From assembly GCA_030628305.1 (NCBI GenBank), contig DAOVRE010000070.1, forward strand, positions 1 to 7,751: a stretch of 7,751 nucleotides of DNA, written 5' to 3'. The position numbers and the translations under genes are program-made. The notes under the pieces are model-generated. The model was not told the DNA's origin. It searched no databases and saw only the letters and a program-made list of their open reading frames with translations. Shown in pieces: positions 6,395-7,751 of this stretch. Each line of letters begins with the position of its first letter. The stretch's first letter is position 1. Source of the stretch: Candidatus Heimdallarchaeota archaeon (GTDB lineage Archaea > Asgardarchaeota > Heimdallarchaeia > Heimdallarchaeales > Heimdallarchaeaceae).

Positions 6395-6405
6395 GTTTTA
6401 AGTAT
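6395..6405 (-). promoter_or_regulatory. TATA element of the dipeptidase gene
   Basis: On the minus strand the sequence is ATACTTAAAAC, centred about 27 bases before ATG 6373. This predicts transcription starting at the A of the ATG, that is, a leaderless message, and explains the absence of a ribosome site. Confidence 0.5.
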
Positions 6406-6476
6406 TACTCTAAAAATACATACAAAACAGTGTCAAATAGCAGTTCTACAACATATAGATTAACGAAATAGTTATT

Positions 6477-7196
6477 TTATTCTTTTATTTTTACTATTTT
6501 TTTCAAAACTTTTTCTGCTGCATTCTTTCTAGCACTTTTACGGTTCCTTCCTTTACCAATTGTAGAAAATTCAGTCCCGTTAATTACTACTTTACAACGA
6601 ATAAAATAGAGAGGGTCATGTTCTTTACCTTTCTTCTTATCAAGCGAATAAACAGGCAAATCCAGTCCTCTTTTTTGGAAATACTCTTGTAGCTGATTAA
6701 TTGGATTCTGCTCACATACTGTTTGTTTTAAAATCTTCTTCTTACCTTTTTCAGTAGATATTTCTTTCTTGAAATGTTCTAGTCTTTGTTTAAACAAAAA
6801 GTAATAGAATTCTTTTGTTTTTTCAATATTGGTTGATTGATAAACTGCGCCAAATATGGCTTCTAAACAGTCTTCGATGTCAGTTTTTGTCACTTTATAT
6901 TTTGGAGAAGTAATAAGGTGTTTCTTTAATCCAAGATCATTCCCGATATCAGCAAGGGTGTTTGTTTGTACAAGTAGTGATCTTAACATGGAAAGAATTC
7001 CGACTTCTTCATTGATATTTTCATACAACCATTCTGCAGTTAAAAGACTTAGAACTGCATCTCCCAGATATTCTAGACGTTCAAAATTTTCTATATCGGA
7101 ATGTTCATTAGTTTGATTTGGGTGTGTGAAAGCTATATCCAAATATTCTTTCTTAACTTCCCAATCTTCTAGAAGTGATTTTTCAAAGCTTGCCAT
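6477..7196 (-). CDS. rnc: Ribonuclease III with C-terminal dsRNA-binding domain
   Basis: The protein has 239 residues, the usual bacterial length. The nuclease domain (about 5-150) has the signature FERLEYLGDAVL (38-49), supplying Glu42 and Asp46, and DCLEAIFGAVY (109-119), supplying Asp109 and Glu112. The four metal-binding acidic residues are therefore present. The glutamate conserved before the GxLSxLR segment is shifted or replaced (EEVGILSML, Val65). A basic linker (about 143-158) leads to the dsRNA-binding domain (164-236), with the NPINQLQEYFQKRG helix and a C-terminal GKGRNRKSARKNAAEKVLK helix. RNase III cuts dsRNA, for example in rRNA and mRNA processing. It is common in bacteria but uncommon in archaea, which suggests old transfer. 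The ATG at 7196 has a GTGAT ribosome site (7203-7207) six bases upstream. It is divergent from the calycin-like gene. Confidence 0.93.
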   Translation of the reverse strand: MASFEKSLLEDWEVKKEYLDIAFTHPNQTNEHSDIENFERLEYLGDAVLSLLTAEWLYENINEEVGILSMLRSLLVQTNTLADIGNDLGLKKHLITSPKYKVTKTDIEDCLEAIFGAVYQSTNIEKTKEFYYFLFKQRLEHFKKEISTEKGKKKILKQTVCEQNPINQLQEYFQKRGLDLPVYSLDKKKGKEHDPLYFIRCKVVINGTEFSTIGKGRNRKSARKNAAEKVLKKIVKIKE

Positions 7197-7236
7197 ACAA
7201 TTATCACTACAGCTTGAAAATTAGTTCAAAGTAGGG

Positions 7237-7246
7237 TTTTTAAATA
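7237..7246. promoter_or_regulatory. Near-palindromic TATA box shared by divergent genes
   Basis: TTTTTAAATA reads TATTTAAAAA on the other strand, so it is a TATA box in both directions. On the plus strand its centre is about 27 bases before ATG 7269, giving a leaderless mRNA. On the minus strand it would start RNA near 7214, leaving an 18-base leader with GTGAT in front of the RNase III gene. Confidence 0.5.
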
Positions 7247-7268
7247 CATTTGTCTGTAGATTCTTAAG

Positions 7269-7718
7269 ATGGACTTTGATAATCCGATTACCTTACTCAA
7301 TTGGTACCTTGGTACTTGGCAAGGAACAATAACTGAAAATGAAATTGAATGTGAATCAAGGATAACATGGAAGACCTATGGTATTGATATGCATATTCTA
7401 GAAATATATAAAACACTTGGAAAAACAGAAAAACTTCTTGAGAATTTATACCTTTTCTTTGACAAAACTAAAGAGCAAATCAAGTGTATCATATTCAATA
7501 CCGATGGATATGTAGAATCTAGTAACGTTGAGTTATTAGATGTAGATTCTAGAATGATGCTCAATATAGTTTTTGATCAAGGGTACAATTTGCCTCCCAA
7601 CATGAAAATAGTTCGTGAAATAACTCAAGGTAATGATAACAACAGCTTAACATTTGTACTCAAGATGGGTGAAAAACAGAAAGTTTTTAGCAAAGCGAAA
7701 TATCGCAAAAAACGCTAA
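7269..7718 (+). CDS. Calycin-like (DUF1579/nitrobindin-type) small beta-barrel protein
   Basis: The protein has 149 residues. It opens with LLNWYLGTWQGT (9-20), the Gly-x-Trp motif that starts the first strand in calycin barrels (lipocalin, fatty-acid-binding, nitrobindin and DUF1579 families). The rest alternates short polar and hydrophobic strands (ESRITWKTY, LLENLYLFFD, QIKCIIFN, SSNVELLDV, RMMLNIVFD, LTFVLKMGEK) as a barrel would. It ends in a basic tail (KAKYRKKR). It has no signal peptide, so it should be cytoplasmic, where such proteins bind small hydrophobic ligands or heme. A heme-binding histidine cannot be assigned: only one histidine (residue 42) is seen. It starts at ATG 7269, leaderless, 27 bases from the shared TATA box. 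The family call rests on pattern only and the ligand is unknown. Confidence 0.7.
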   Translation: MDFDNPITLLNWYLGTWQGTITENEIECESRITWKTYGIDMHILEIYKTLGKTEKLLENLYLFFDKTKEQIKCIIFNTDGYVESSNVELLDVDSRMMLNIVFDQGYNLPPNMKIVREITQGNDNNSLTFVLKMGEKQKVFSKAKYRKKR

Positions 7719-7751
7719 TTTTTCCATGTTTTAAGCATTCTTTCATAGATA
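7715..7751 (-). CDS. Possible C-terminal end of a convergent gene
   Basis: At the right edge the minus strand reads an open frame of 11 codons ending in TAG (7715-7717), with the visible end IYERMLKTWKN. It would overlap the end of the calycin-like gene by four bases. The piece is too short to show that it is coding. It is listed because a convergent gene ending here would explain the tight arrangement. Confidence 0.2.
   Translation of the reverse strand, partial: IYERMLKTWKN

Noticed and set aside
1..7751. CRISPR array, insertion sequence, tRNA or rRNA gene
   Set aside because: I found no regularly spaced repeats, transposase, terminal inverted repeats, or tRNA-like sequence on either strand by reading.

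Overview
The window looks archaeal. It is clearly AT-rich. Several genes have an archaeal-type TATA element centred about 27 bases upstream of the start codon, as expected for leaderless transcripts, while others use GGTGA-type ribosome sites with TTG or ATG starts. The tandem PhoU/TrkA-C protein, the winged-helix/membrane fusion regulator and the secreted proteins with many N-glycosylation sequons also fit an archaeon. Lineage cannot be settled from these genes. An uncultured AT-rich group such as the Asgard archaea is a guess, because no eukaryotic-signature protein is present.

Left part (1-1550): a minus-strand gene cut by the window edge encodes a protein with two PhoU and two TrkA-C domains. 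It is followed by 389 bases without a full-size gene. That gap holds the promoter of the PhoU gene, a possible small ORF (1269-1382) that may be a frameshifted membrane peptide, and the promoter of the next cluster.

Centre-left (1563-2704): three small plus-strand genes in apparent operon order encode a lysine-rich helical protein, a one-pass membrane protein with a very basic tail, and a coiled-coil/winged-helix protein. I do not recognise a named system; this is the least explained part of the window.

Centre (2730-5436): this looks like a cell-envelope locus. A secreted, C-terminally anchored protein with an EF-hand-like loop is divergent from an ArsR-like regulator fused to a five-helix membrane domain, which is followed by a membrane-anchored DUF4382-like protein. 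The 9-mer ACTTTAGAA occurs twice in the divergent spacer and once upstream of the DUF4382-like gene, so I infer that the regulator controls the locus.

Right part (5447-7751): housekeeping-type genes. They are a metallo-dipeptidase of family M19, a ribonuclease III with a dsRNA-binding domain (uncommon in archaea), and a calycin-like protein divergent from it that may share a near-palindromic TATA element. A few codons of a possible convergent gene lie at the right edge.
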